Part shown: positions 56,369 to 64,000 of the stretch, piece by piece | How positions within the stretch are numbered: the stretch's first letter is position 1 | Layout: every line of letters starts with the position of its first letter | NCBI GenBank assembly: GCA_029907255.1 | Contig: JARYMF010000001.1 | Span: forward strand, 124,001-188,000 | Direction of reading: 5' to 3' | Source: Armatimonadota bacterium | GTDB taxonomy: Bacteria; Armatimonadota; UBA5829; DTJY01 | Length of the DNA stretch: 64,000 nucleotides | Notes under the pieces: model-generated | Told to the model about the DNA's origin: nothing | Databases searched by the model: none | Seen by the model: the letters and a program-made list of their open reading frames with translations, nothing else | Program-made: the position numbers and the translations under genes

Positions 56369-56594
56369 GTTTATCACCTCTCTCAAATTGGATTTCTTTC
56401 AAGTTTCGTTGCAGGTAAGACTTTTTCCTTCAATATTCTCTATAATTAGAGAGTTTTTTGAGCCTGGATTGGTGAAAGTAATCGGTTTGAGGGCACGCGC
56501 TAGTTTTTACATTTGGGTTCAGGGGGTATGTTTTCTTCGGATTATGTTTGACACTCCAAAAATATTTATGTTAGACTGCCGTGGAGATAACACT

Positions 56595-57131
56595 ATGATT
56601 GCGAAGAAATCCGCCGATAAGCAAATCCAAATTACAATTGAGCAGATGAAGCCCGAAGACATAGAGGCAGTAGCAGAGCTAGATACTAAATGCTTTCCTA
56701 CGCCTTGGTCTGTCAGCGCCTATTCAACCGAAGTTCACAACCCCAACGCCTACTACATTGTAGCTAGACACAACAGTAAGATAGTGGGATATGCGGGAAT
56801 GTGGTTGGTGATGGAGGAGGCTCACATAACTACTATAGGTGTTGATCCTGATTTTAGAGGCATGAAGATAGGCGAGCGCATGCTGGTAAATTTACTCGAT
56901 GAGGCGATACACCGTGGCGCTAGGCGGGCAACATTGGAAGTTCGCGAGCACAATTTAATAGCCCAGAATCTTTATCGCAAGTATGGTTTCTACGTTGCAG
57001 CGATTCGCCGAGGTTACTACACCGACAATAATGAAAACGCACTAGTTATGTGGATTGATGATTTGTGGGATGAAAATTTTCTTCGCAATCTGCGCATCAA
57101 CAGGGAGAAACTAAGAGAAGCCGAATGGTAA
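56595..57131 (+). CDS. rimI: RimI-type N-acetyltransferase
   Basis: ATG 56595 follows GGAG and removes a non-coding-looking stretch of 69 residues at the frame start. The 178-residue GNAT protein has the acetyl-CoA loop GVDPDFRGMKIGERML, LEVREHNLIAQNLYRKYGF and RRGYYTDNNENALVMW, which match RimI, the N-terminal acetylase of ribosomal protein S18. It overlaps tsaD by seven bases, a common pairing. Confidence 0.9.
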   Translation: MIAKKSADKQIQITIEQMKPEDIEAVAELDTKCFPTPWSVSAYSTEVHNPNAYYIVARHNSKIVGYAGMWLVMEEAHITTIGVDPDFRGMKIGERMLVNLLDEAIHRGARRATLEVREHNLIAQNLYRKYGFYVAAIRRGYYTDNNENALVMWIDDLWDENFLRNLRINREKLREAEW

Positions 57132-58138
57132 TACTTGGTATTGAGACTAGCTGTGACGAAACAGCGGCATCTGTTGTTCGCGATGGACGGGAGATACTCT
57201 CCGACATAATAGCTTCTCAGGTCGACCTGCATGCAAAGTTTGGTGGAGTAGTGCCAGAGATTGCCTCTCGCAAGCACCTCGAGCTATTAAATCCAGTAAT
57301 AAAAGAAGCGCTTGATACTGCACATGTCTGCTTCTCAGATTTAAACGCGGTCGCTGTAACAAACCGCCCAGGACTTCTTGGGGCGCTTCTAATTGGCGTA
57401 TCTGCCGCAAAGGCTGTTTCCGCCGCTATGGAAATTCCACTGATGGGCGTTCACCATCTCGAAGGACATATTTATGCAAATTTCCTGGTCAATCCCGAGT
57501 TAGAGTTTCCGTTCGTGTGCCTAGTAGTGTCTGGCGGACATTCTGATTTAGTGCTGGTCAAGGGGCACGGAGACTACAAAATGCTGGGGCGAACACGGGA
57601 TGACGCCGCTGGAGAAGCATTCGATAAGTCAGCTCGGGTTCTAGGTTTGGGGTATCCAGGCGGTCCAGTCATTGATAGATTGGCAAAAGAAGGCAATCCG
57701 GAGGCTATTCACTTCCCGCGTGCCAAGCTTGAGGGAACGCTTGATTTCAGCTTTAGCGGCTTGAAGACCGCGGTCATTCGGTTCTTTAGGGAACATGGCT
57801 CAGATTTTCGGATAGAAGATATAGCTGCTAGCTTTCAAGCGGCAGTAGTAGACATGCTTGTTGAGAACACAATGAAAGCCGCTGAACTTACTGGCGTCCG
57901 GCATATAGCGCTCGCAGGCGGAGTAGCGGCGAACTCTGGTCTTCAGAGGAGGATGCGCGAAGAGGCAGCAAAACGGGGAATTGGGCTAACGTATCCTCCT
58001 CCTAGATTGTGCACCGACAACGCTGCTATGATTGCATGTGCAGGTTATTACCATCTGCTGAGAGGCGAAATTGATGGTTTAGATTTGGATACCATCGCCA
58101 GCGAGCCGCTTGTTAAGGAGGAGTATGAAGTTCATTGA
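57125..58138 (+). CDS. tsaD: tRNA N6-threonylcarbamoyladenosine transferase TsaD
   Basis: The 337-residue protein has the Kae1/TsaD signature: GIETSCDETAASVV, the metal histidines in GVHHLEGHIYAN, LVVSGGHSDLVLV, and GGVAANSGLQRRM with CTDNAAMIACAG. It installs t6A at position 37 of ANN-decoding tRNAs, together with TsaB, TsaC and TsaE, which are not in the window. Length is typical. Confidence 0.96.
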   Translation: MVILGIETSCDETAASVVRDGREILSDIIASQVDLHAKFGGVVPEIASRKHLELLNPVIKEALDTAHVCFSDLNAVAVTNRPGLLGALLIGVSAAKAVSAAMEIPLMGVHHLEGHIYANFLVNPELEFPFVCLVVSGGHSDLVLVKGHGDYKMLGRTRDDAAGEAFDKSARVLGLGYPGGPVIDRLAKEGNPEAIHFPRAKLEGTLDFSFSGLKTAVIRFFREHGSDFRIEDIAASFQAAVVDMLVENTMKAAELTGVRHIALAGGVAANSGLQRRMREEAAKRGIGLTYPPPRLCTDNAAMIACAGYYHLLRGEIDGLDLDTIASEPLVKEEYEVH

Positions 58139-58814
58139 ACTTCACAAATGGGAAGTTTCGGTTGCAGAAGCAGCTGAAATTCAGCGCACCCTCAAAAGCC
58201 GAGTGTCGTTGGAGGATGGGTTTCGCGACCTAAACTTAATTGCTGGTGTGGATATGAGTATTTCAAAGGCGAGCCACCAGGGCCATGCTGCTGTGGTTGT
58301 CCTTTCTTTTCCAGATTTAAACTTGGTTGAAGTCCGTCAGGCTACTCGCATACTGCAGTTTCCTTATGTTCCTGGTTTTCTCTCCTTTCGAGAAAGTCCG
58401 GTAATTCTTCAGGCGTTTTTAGCAATTGAGCACATTCCCGATGTGGTTATAGTGGATGGTCATGGAATCGCTCATCCACGGGGGTTCGGAATAGCTTCTC
58501 ATCTTGGTGTTTTGCTTGACATACCAACCATTGGTTGCGCGAAGTCTCACCTTTATGGGGTGTATGAGGAACCAGGACCTGAGCGAGGTTCCAGCACGCC
58601 CTTGTTTGATTTGGATGGCAGACGGATTGGAAACGTTGTCCGCACGCGCACCAGCGTAAAGCCGGTATTCGTTTCACCAGGACATAAGATTAGCTTTGAT
58701 TCTGCAGTAAAGATTGTTTTGGATTGTGCGCCTAGGCATAGGCTTCCAGAACCCATTCGGGTGGCTCACAGGTTTGCAGCTGAAAAAGCAGGAGTTAGTA
58801 CGCTCGCCGTGTAA
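58125..58814 (+). CDS. nfi: endonuclease V (deoxyinosine repair)
   Basis: ATG 58125 follows AAGGAGG and overlaps tsaD by 14 bases. The 229-residue product has LIAGVDMSISK (catalytic Asp), FPYVPGFLSFRESPVIL (the strand-wedge PYIPGxLxFRE motif), VIVDGHGIAHPRGFGIASHLG and GCAKSHLYG. Endonuclease V cuts near deoxyinosine in DNA. Confidence 0.93.
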   Translation: MKFIELHKWEVSVAEAAEIQRTLKSRVSLEDGFRDLNLIAGVDMSISKASHQGHAAVVVLSFPDLNLVEVRQATRILQFPYVPGFLSFRESPVILQAFLAIEHIPDVVIVDGHGIAHPRGFGIASHLGVLLDIPTIGCAKSHLYGVYEEPGPERGSSTPLFDLDGRRIGNVVRTRTSVKPVFVSPGHKISFDSAVKIVLDCAPRHRLPEPIRVAHRFAAEKAGVSTLAV

Positions 58815-58861
58815 TTAATCCAAAATACATATTAGTGCAATTATGTTTTTGGAAATATCCT

Positions 58862-59872
58862 ATGGACCCAATTAGACAGCTTAAGTTCGCTGTTTTGGTC
58901 GTGTTTGCCCTTATTGCTCTGGGTACGTTTGGCTACTCGTATATAGAGAACATGCCGCTGTTGGATGCTCTTTACATGACCGTGATAACCATTACAACCG
59001 TTGGTTATCGTGAAGTGCATCCCCTCTCGCAAGATGGGAAAATTTTTACCATTGTCTTAATTCTTGCCGGCGTTTCAACTCTTTTCACAGTAGTGTTTTG
59101 GACGATAAGCAATGCAATAGAGTTTGCTGCAACTGAAAGAATGCAACATCTTTTCTGGAGGAGAAGGATGCAAAAATCGATTAACTCCGTAAAGGATCAC
59201 TATATAGTTTGTGGATATGGGCGGATGGGTCAAGCCATTGCGTCTGAGTTTCGACGGCGAAATATACCATTTGTGGTTGTTGAAAATAACCCAGAGCAGT
59301 TACCCAAGCTCGTTGCTGAGAGAGCGCTTTTCGTAGAAGGCGACGCCACCGATGAAAAGGTGCTTCTCGCCGCGGGAGTTGAACGGGCTAGAGGACTCAT
59401 TTCAGTCGCTCCTACCGATGCCGACAATACCTTCATAGTCTTGACGGCAAAGGGATTGAATCCTAACCTATACACCGTTGCTAGGTCTATTAAGGTCGAA
59501 GATGAGCCAAAGCTTCGAAGGGCTGGCGCGGATAGGGTTATGTCACCCTATATCCTAGGAGGAAAGAGAATGGCTTGGGCCGCTCTTCGGCCAACGGTAG
59601 TGGATTTTCTGGAAAACGCTTTATATAGCGAGGAATACGAGCTTGAGATAAGCGAAGTTACTGTTTCGGCTGATTCTGAGTTTGTTGGCAAGACTTTGCG
59701 CGAGTCGGGCATCCGCGAGAAATCCGGTGCAAACGTAATAGCACTGAAAACTAAAGAAGGTGCTTTAACCCCAAGTCCGTCTCCAGATGTCGAAATCAGA
59801 GAGGGCGATGTCCTTGTTGTCCTTGGTACCCCAAAGCAGCTTGAGGCTTTGCAGAAACTTGCTAAAGCATGA
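58862..59872 (+). CDS. two-membrane-segment K+ channel with RCK (TrkA) domains
   Basis: ATG 58862 is preferred over the GTG at 58835. The 336-residue protein has membrane segments at about 7-25 and 65-90, with the K+ filter motif TTVGY between them. It then has a RCK/TrkA-N domain (YIVCGYGRMGQAIASEF, acidic residue in VVVENNP) and a TrkA-C domain (LEISEVTVSADSEFVGKTL). This is the MthK-type arrangement, gated by Ca2+ or nucleotide binding. Confidence 0.9.
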   Translation: MDPIRQLKFAVLVVFALIALGTFGYSYIENMPLLDALYMTVITITTVGYREVHPLSQDGKIFTIVLILAGVSTLFTVVFWTISNAIEFAATERMQHLFWRRRMQKSINSVKDHYIVCGYGRMGQAIASEFRRRNIPFVVVENNPEQLPKLVAERALFVEGDATDEKVLLAAGVERARGLISVAPTDADNTFIVLTAKGLNPNLYTVARSIKVEDEPKLRRAGADRVMSPYILGGKRMAWAALRPTVVDFLENALYSEEYELEISEVTVSADSEFVGKTLRESGIREKSGANVIALKTKEGALTPSPSPDVEIREGDVLVVLGTPKQLEALQKLAKA

Positions 59873-59886
59873 AAAATTGCTTGTGT

Positions 59887-59916
59887 TTGAAGGATTTTTT
59901 CGCTAAGTAGTAGAAT
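59887..59916 (+). promoter_or_regulatory. promoter for the small zinc-ribbon gene
   Basis: TTGAAG (59887-59892) and TAGAAT (59911-59916) stand 18 bases apart. The leader of about 120 bases contains GCTCTC...GAGAGC arms with a loop of about nine bases and no recognised class. Confidence 0.5.
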
Positions 59917-60041
59917 ATATAAGCTGGAATTGCAAGTTTTTCTGCGCTTGAGGAGCTCTCACGCAAGGGGAGAGCGAATTCTGAGAAGTAGAAAGCAGTC
60001 AAATTCAAGCGCCGAGGCCAAAGGCAGAGGAGGTGAGATAA

Positions 60042-60179
60042 ATGGAGGCATACTGCGTCAAGTGCAAAGCAAAGAAAGAAATGAAGAACCCAGTTGCAAC
60101 GACTATGAAGAATAAGAAGCCGGCGACCAAGGGTACTTGCCCTACCTGCGGCACGACGATGTACAGGATTGGAAAGTAA
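60042..60179 (+). CDS. 45-residue zinc-ribbon protein (DUF5679-like)
   Basis: GGAGGTGAG precedes the ATG by six bases. The product, MEAYCVKCKAKKEMK at the start and TCPTCGTTMYRIGK at the end, has two CxxC pairs, a full short zinc ribbon like DUF5679. It is too short for many gene callers. Its size and zinc ribbon suggest a ribosome- or nucleic-acid-linked role, which is unproven. A terminator follows 25 bases later, so it forms its own transcript. Confidence 0.85.
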   Translation: MEAYCVKCKAKKEMKNPVATTMKNKKPATKGTCPTCGTTMYRIGK

Positions 60180-60204
60180 AACTAGTTACGCACAGCAAGT
60201 TTTA

Positions 60205-60247
60205 GGGGGCGGTGTGCGCGAGAAAACGACGCGCTGCCCCCAGTTTT
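60205..60247 (+). terminator. intrinsic terminator of the small zinc-ribbon gene
   Basis: GGGGGC (60205-60210) pairs with GCCCCC (ending 60241), with inner GCGC/GCGC pairing, followed by AGTTTT. Confidence 0.8.
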
Positions 60248-60294
60248 GTTATGTTTCTCAATAAAGGGTACAACGGAGGAGTTAAACAAACGAG

Positions 60295-61233
60295 ATGAAC
60301 TGCCTCGTAACGGGTTGCGCAGGATTCATAGGCTCAACGCTTTCAGAGAAGCTTCTCTCACTTGGATGCAACGTTGTCGGAATAGATAGTTTCACCGATT
60401 ATTATTCAAAAGACATCAAGCTTTTAAACCTCAGCATTGTTCTTAGCCACCCAAGGTTTCGATTCATTGAGGGCGACTTGCTTGCCCTTGATTTAAAGCC
60501 CCTTTTATCGGAGGTTGATTGGGTCTTCCACGAAGCCGCCCAGCCGGGTGTGCGCATGAGTTGGGGTGCGAACTTTGACATATATGTGCGCAACAACATT
60601 CTTGCTACGCAAAGGTTGCTGGAATCAGCGGTCGGCACGAATATTCGACGCTTGGTTTATGCTTCCTCATCTTCGGTATACGGCAACTCGCCCGAACTTC
60701 CACTCAGGGAATCGGCTAAGCCACAGCCTGTATCGCCCTATGGAGTCACAAAACTTGCTGCAGAGAACCTTTGCCACCTTTATTTTGTAAATTACGGTCT
60801 TCCCGTGGTCTCCCTCCGCTATTTCACTGTATATGGACCGCGCCAGCGTCCTGATATGGCTTTCCACCGCTTCATAAGGGCAGCAATCAAGGGCGAAGAA
60901 TTGATTATCTACGGCAACGGCAAGCAGACTCGCGATTTTACTTATGTAAGCGATGTATGCGATGCCAACCTTTTGGCGGCCCAGGCGAAAGAGGTTGAGG
61001 GTGAGGTTTTCAACATTGGTGGTGGGTCGCATGTTGACCTAAATAAAGTCGTTGAAGCTATCGGCGAACTTGTTGGGCGCAGCTTGAATGTTCGGCATGT
61101 TGAAGACCAATTGGGGGATATGCGGCATACGCTGTCGGATATCTCTGCGGCAAGGAAGAGTTTAGGTTATAGCCCTAAAGTTTCGCTTCATGATGGCCTT
61201 GCAAGCCAAGTTAGCTGGATGCTCTCTTTATAA
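60295..61233 (+). CDS. NAD-dependent sugar-nucleotide epimerase/dehydratase
   Basis: The 312-residue extended SDR protein has the NAD motif VTGCAGFIGSTLSEKL, VFHEAAQPGVRMSW, the active-site serine stretch YASSSSVYGN, catalytic Tyr/Lys in YGVTKLAAE and RYFTVYGPRQRPDMAF, as in UDP-glucuronate 4-epimerases and UDP-glucose 4-epimerases. The AAQPGVR motif favours a UDP-uronate/UDP-glucose epimerase type. It probably supplies precursors for a surface glycan. Confidence 0.87.
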   Translation: MNCLVTGCAGFIGSTLSEKLLSLGCNVVGIDSFTDYYSKDIKLLNLSIVLSHPRFRFIEGDLLALDLKPLLSEVDWVFHEAAQPGVRMSWGANFDIYVRNNILATQRLLESAVGTNIRRLVYASSSSVYGNSPELPLRESAKPQPVSPYGVTKLAAENLCHLYFVNYGLPVVSLRYFTVYGPRQRPDMAFHRFIRAAIKGEELIIYGNGKQTRDFTYVSDVCDANLLAAQAKEVEGEVFNIGGGSHVDLNKVVEAIGELVGRSLNVRHVEDQLGDMRHTLSDISAARKSLGYSPKVSLHDGLASQVSWMLSL

Positions 61234-61238
61234 TGTAA

Positions 61239-61273
61239 GAGGGCCATCCTTATTGTTTCTTGGGATGGCCCTC
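61239..61273 (+). terminator. hairpin after the epimerase gene
   Basis: GAGGGCCATCC (61239-61249) and GGATGGCCCTC (61263-61273) form an 11-bp stem, followed by GATTT and, a little later, TTTTT at 61286-61290. A terminator for the epimerase transcript. Confidence 0.7.
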
Positions 61274-61277
61274 GATT

Positions 61278-61331
61278 TGGTGTGCTTTTTGATTAGTATC
61301 TTTACTAATCTGGCGGCTAAATCGCACACCA
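61278..61331 (-). terminator. nested inverted repeat after the PEP-CTERM gene
   Basis: TGGTGTGC (61278-61285) pairs with GCACACCA (61324-61331). Inside lies a second hairpin, GATTAGTA (61291-61298) with TACTAATC (61303-61310). It is 25 bases past the PEP-CTERM stop codon on the minus strand and probably ends that transcript. Confidence 0.55.
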
Positions 61332-61356
61332 GTAACGAGTCATTTATCTAGTGTCT

Positions 61357-62109
61357 TTACGACATCCTTCTCCGAATCACGAATCCAGCGAGTCCGCTCA
61401 ATCCGGTAGCCAACGCCAGTAGGCTGCTAGGCTCGGGTATTGGTTGCAAGGGCTTAATTCCATATTCCATTACATAGCCCTCTGATTCCGCATTTGCCGG
61501 CGTGCTAGCGGTTAGTCTTATTATAGGTAGAGTAAGCGTGAAGAACTCAACAGTTGTTATTGCCGGAGTGGTTGGAATTGGAATCTGCCACTCTGTGCCG
61601 TTTGCTGGCGCACCCGCTACACCGCGGTTATTTATCATCTTGATGTAGTAAATCCAGTCTGTGCCATACTGCTTTCCATTGAATGTGCTAGGTGGCGCGA
61701 CAGCCGAACCCAATGGATAGAAGCGCAATCTAATAGTATTGAACTGAGCAGGAGCATCTCTCAATCCAAACACTCGAACATCCCAAGTCTTGGTAAGCGA
61801 CAAATCATTGGTAGCAAACGGAGCCTTGATATCCTTCATCATTGCCTCAGTTCTGCCTGGGATTATGGTGGTAAGCCAAGCCGCATACGTCATGCCATAC
61901 GGGTCAGGGAGGAACTGAGCCGCGCCATCCTGGCTGTCATAGCCGTCCAAAGACGTCGGGTACATACCCAATTGAGTGGAGCTCATGTATTCACCTGTGC
62001 CGAAGTCGGCGGTGATTTTAAACCGCCAGTTGTTTTCGGCTGCCTGTGCGGTTACGGATATAGCGAACACCATCAGGACAGCCACAGAGAGAATCAGAAC
62101 CTTCTTCAT
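61357..62109 (-). CDS. PEP-CTERM sorting-signal exported protein
   Basis: The 250-residue protein has the signal peptide MKKVLILSVAVLMVFAISVTAQA, a beta-rich body of unknown function and a C-terminal PEP-CTERM tail: PIPEPSSLLALATG, a hydrophobic helix, then IRRR. In the PEP-CTERM/exosortase system (EpsH/XrtA) such proteins are cut at the tail and placed on the cell surface with an exopolysaccharide. Exosortase is not in the window. The ATG is preceded by AAAGGAGT. Confidence 0.92.
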   Translation of the reverse strand: MKKVLILSVAVLMVFAISVTAQAAENNWRFKITADFGTGEYMSSTQLGMYPTSLDGYDSQDGAAQFLPDPYGMTYAAWLTTIIPGRTEAMMKDIKAPFATNDLSLTKTWDVRVFGLRDAPAQFNTIRLRFYPLGSAVAPPSTFNGKQYGTDWIYYIKMINNRGVAGAPANGTEWQIPIPTTPAITTVEFFTLTLPIIRLTASTPANAESEGYVMEYGIKPLQPIPEPSSLLALATGLSGLAGFVIRRRMS

Positions 62110-62295
62110 TTTTCTTTACTCCTTTCAGAAAATTTCGCGGCTTTGTTGATTGCAGCTGGCCGCCATTCAGCTCCAATCACATCTTCCGCGGATTTTAAAT
62201 CCCGTTCTTTGAGAGTGAGAGCTATTAACCTGCTTTAGAGATTTCTCTCTCTTTCATCAGTGGCGTGCTTTGCTCTTCACTCCAATAGAGGTACC

Positions 62296-62312
62296 TGCAA
62301 TTATCATGCCAA
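62296..62312 (-). promoter_or_regulatory. sigma-54 promoter for the PEP-CTERM gene
   Basis: On the minus strand the sequence TTGGCATGATAATTGCA matches the sigma-54 consensus TGGCACG-N4-TTGCW except for one C-to-T change, with GG and GC exactly 12 bases apart. It points to the gene at 61357, giving a start near 62285 and a leader of about 175 bases. PEP-CTERM genes in other bacteria are known to be under RpoN with the PrsK/PrsR pair. Confidence 0.7.
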
Positions 62313-62340
62313 TCGAACTTTGGATTTTAATTTTTTTGCT

Positions 62341-62390
62341 CTTGCCATCGATTGGATGGTTTTGCAAGTCCCACCTTACCCCTTACGGGG
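62341..62390 (-). promoter_or_regulatory. palindromes upstream of the sigma-54 promoter, candidate enhancer sites
   Basis: CTTGC...GCAAG with inner CCATC...GATGG forms an imperfect palindrome at 62341-62368. CCCC-N4-GGGG follows at 62379-62390. Both lie about 55-105 bases upstream of the predicted start, where an enhancer-binding activator would bind. The second could instead be a weak terminator of the upstream gene. I see nothing else in the 402-base region 62110-62511. Confidence 0.4.
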
Positions 62391-62511
62391 TTCAATGGGG
62401 GATAATGCAAGAAGAATGCCAAATAAGCTGGGATAAAGCTCTGATAGGTAAAATAACAGGGTTGTTTTGATAATTTTGAGTCGCTAGGGGGTTGTAAATA
62501 ACTTTCCAGCC

Positions 62512-63273
62512 TTATAACCCGATATGGGGCAGGAGTTCTGCCATCGCTATCAAATCGAGGGCATTGTGGCGAAAGATGATCTCGATGGGCTCGGCATTTC
62601 CGGTGCGCACAAATGCATGGTAAAGCTCAGGGATGATTTCGCTGGGAATATCACCAAATCTCCTACGACCGCAAATATTCTCTTCCAAGGTCTTAAGTTG
62701 GCAGTTTGGAAGTATTCGACGCCACTTTCGCCGCGCATGATGCAGGAGGTCGAGGTGCTCGACGTCAAACTTTGCCTCTAGCTTGTGGTATAGCATGCGG
62801 TCGCGTATATATGGAATATCATAGGCTTTGCCGTTAAACGTTGCTAGCATTTTATGTTTAGCGATAGTGTCGGCGGCATGGGCGAGGATGCTTTTTTCTT
62901 CGGCATAGTTTCTTGCGAAGAACTGTTCTATTTTCAATTCGCCGTCACACACTCGCATAATTCCTATTAAAAAAAGAGGACGACTAGCTATGCCGCAGGT
63001 TTCGATGTCCAGGAACAGTGCCTCCTCAGGTGTATAGCCTAAAGTAGTGAGTACGGTCAGTCTACTAATAAGCTCCTCTTGGGGCAGGATGCCGAAATCA
63101 CTAGCCGAGCGTTCGACTATGTACAATTCGCCATACTCATGTACATGAACGCGGCCAGGGATGACGCTTTCAAGTGTCGTTGCTAAAGGAGTGATGTGGT
63201 ATTCCAGGTTTTCTGTTTCATTGCGCTCTAGATTAAATTTCGATAGCTTGCGTCGCAAATCAGGCGAAAGCAT
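62512..63273 (-). CDS. YprB-like RNase H-fold 3'-5' exonuclease
   Basis: This 253-residue protein has FLDIETCGIA, TFNGKAYDIPYI, HLDLLHHARRKW and NALDLIAMAELL, the DEDD-type acids of the RNase H-like exonuclease family that includes B. subtilis YprB. It would digest DNA or RNA ends; no helicase partner is adjacent. It has no signal peptide. Confidence 0.82.
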   Translation of the reverse strand: MLSPDLRRKLSKFNLERNETENLEYHITPLATTLESVIPGRVHVHEYGELYIVERSASDFGILPQEELISRLTVLTTLGYTPEEALFLDIETCGIASRPLFLIGIMRVCDGELKIEQFFARNYAEEKSILAHAADTIAKHKMLATFNGKAYDIPYIRDRMLYHKLEAKFDVEHLDLLHHARRKWRRILPNCQLKTLEENICGRRRFGDIPSEIIPELYHAFVRTGNAEPIEIIFRHNALDLIAMAELLPHIGL

Positions 63274-63358
63274 TATTTGCCACCAACAAAATGGAAGTCA
63301 AGGCTAATTAAAATTAACTGTCCTTTATGCGAAAAGGAATAGCGTTGATAATTCGATT

Positions 63359-64000
63359 CTAACAAACATGTTGTTGCAGCACAAGGGCCATCTTTCGAAT
63401 TGACTCAATTGCAACCTCGACTTGGCGGCGTTGACGCTCTCGCTTGTTTCGAATTGGCGGCTCCGGTTTTGGAAGAATGCCAAAGTTTGCGTTCATTGGC
63501 TGAAAATTAGTTATCGCGGGTGAAGAGATATAGTTTGCTAGTGAGCCAATCATGCTCTCGCGGGGAAAGGTAAGAAGTTCCTCGCCTTTTAGGAGTCGCG
63601 ATGCATTAATACCAGCAACCAACCCCATTGCTGCCGATTCCACATAGCCTTCGACGCCTGTAATTTGCCCGGCAAAAAACACGTTTAACGCAGATTGAGT
63701 ATTCTTTGCCTGAGGCTGGTGGGTAGTTTTTTGGGGATCGAACTTCATGGTGGGTTGCAAGAGGCGTGGCGAGTCTATATAAGTATTTCGGTGCATTACG
63801 CCAAACCGAACAAATTCTGCATGTTCAAGGCACGGAATCATGCGGAAAACCCGTTCTTGCGCTCCCCACTTTAGCCGGGTCTGGAAGCCCACAAGGCCAT
63901 AAAGTGTGCCTTCTATGTTCTCTTGCCGAAGTTGAACAACAGCAAAGGGGCGCTTGCCTGTTCTGGGGTCTATTAGACCTACTGGTTTCAACGGTCCAAA
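63359..64000 (-). CDS. trmFO: TrmFO tRNA (uracil-5-)-methyltransferase, C-terminal part
   Basis: The frame is open to the right edge, so the N-terminal FAD half lies outside. The visible 213 residues begin [19 protein letters not shown] and contain [49 protein letters not shown] and NFGILP, all hallmarks of TrmFO, the folate- and flavin-dependent enzyme that makes m5U54 in tRNA. Confidence 0.95.
   Translation of the reverse strand, partial: FGPLKPVGLIDPRTGKRPFAVVQLRQENIEGTLYGLVGFQTRLKWGAQERVFRMIPCLEHAEFVRFGVMHRNTYIDSPRLLQPTMKFDPQKTTHQPQAKNTQSALNVFFAGQITGVEGYVESAAMGLVAGINASRLLKGEELLTFPRESMIGSLANYISSPAITNFQPMNANFGILPKPEPPIRNKRERQRRQVEVAIESIRKMALVLQQHVC

Noticed and set aside
56548..56577. promoter TTGACA...TAGACT before rimI
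   Set aside because: The predicted transcript start would fall on the ribosome-binding site of the chosen ATG, so it is unlikely to serve that start.
62110..62285. c-di-GMP riboswitch in the PEP-CTERM leader, suggested by GCAAAGCACG
   Set aside because: The 5' half of the motif (GGCAAAC and GAAA loop) is missing, so the resemblance is probably chance.
1..64000. tRNA, rRNA, insertion sequence or prophage genes
   Set aside because: No cloverleaf-like segment, rRNA motif, transposase or integrase-like protein, or terminal inverted repeat flanking a gene was seen.

Overview
The window looks like a chromosomal segment of a free-living, probably Gram-negative-type bacterium. It carries an MlaE lipid-transport permease, a PEP-CTERM exported protein, a HypFCDE hydrogenase-maturation operon, several exported carbohydrate-active enzymes and two KGG stress proteins. 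This mix suits a poorly cultured lineage such as Armatimonadota, but no rRNA or phylogenetic marker was compared, so the placement is an inference. I see no prophage, transposase, CRISPR array, tRNA or rRNA. Base composition and ribosome-binding sites (GGAGG type) look uniform.

Layout. 1-8.7 kb (mostly minus strand): mlaE (cut by the window edge), glutamine synthetase, a GH20 hexosaminidase, a GHL10-fibronectin-golvesin-type glycosidase split by a one-base frameshift, and a zinc dehydrogenase. 8.8-21.3 kb (plus): a seven-gene operon behind a consensus sigma-70 promoter. All seven products carry export signals. Six are divergent paralogues sharing modules I cannot name, and the seventh is a HExxH metallopeptidase-like protein. 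This is the best candidate in the window for an undescribed system. 21.4-26.0 kb (minus): hypF-hypC-hypD-hypE. 26.2-32 kb (plus): a PAS/GAF sensor with an RsbW-like ATPase domain, a GT4 glycosyltransferase, and a phosphatase-like polytopic membrane protein. 32-34 kb: a CopB-type P1B ATPase (minus). 34-40 kb (plus): a GH10 enzyme and a 1356-residue M6 peptidase/beta-helix protein with a near-identical C-terminal duplication.

40.2-43.4 kb (minus): ruvCAB preceded by an LPP20-like protein. 43.8-48 kb (plus): dnaE and queC, with an AgcS symporter converging on queC. 49.6-56.4 kb: a TPR protein, alkaline phosphatase, a TIM-barrel-like exported protein, two KGG proteins and a GH2 enzyme. 56.6-61.2 kb (plus): rimI-tsaD-nfi, a TrkA-type K+ channel, a 45-residue zinc-ribbon protein and a sugar-nucleotide epimerase. 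61.3-64 kb (minus): a PEP-CTERM protein behind a strong sigma-54 promoter match with palindromes upstream, a YprB-like exonuclease, and the 3' part of trmFO.

Functional picture: routine housekeeping genes (ruvCAB, dnaE, tsaD, trmFO, glnA) lie among genes for an elaborate exported proteome: glycosidases acting on amino-sugar, xylan-like and galactoside substrates, repeat-rich surface proteins, a PEP-CTERM cargo, and the secreted paralogue operon.
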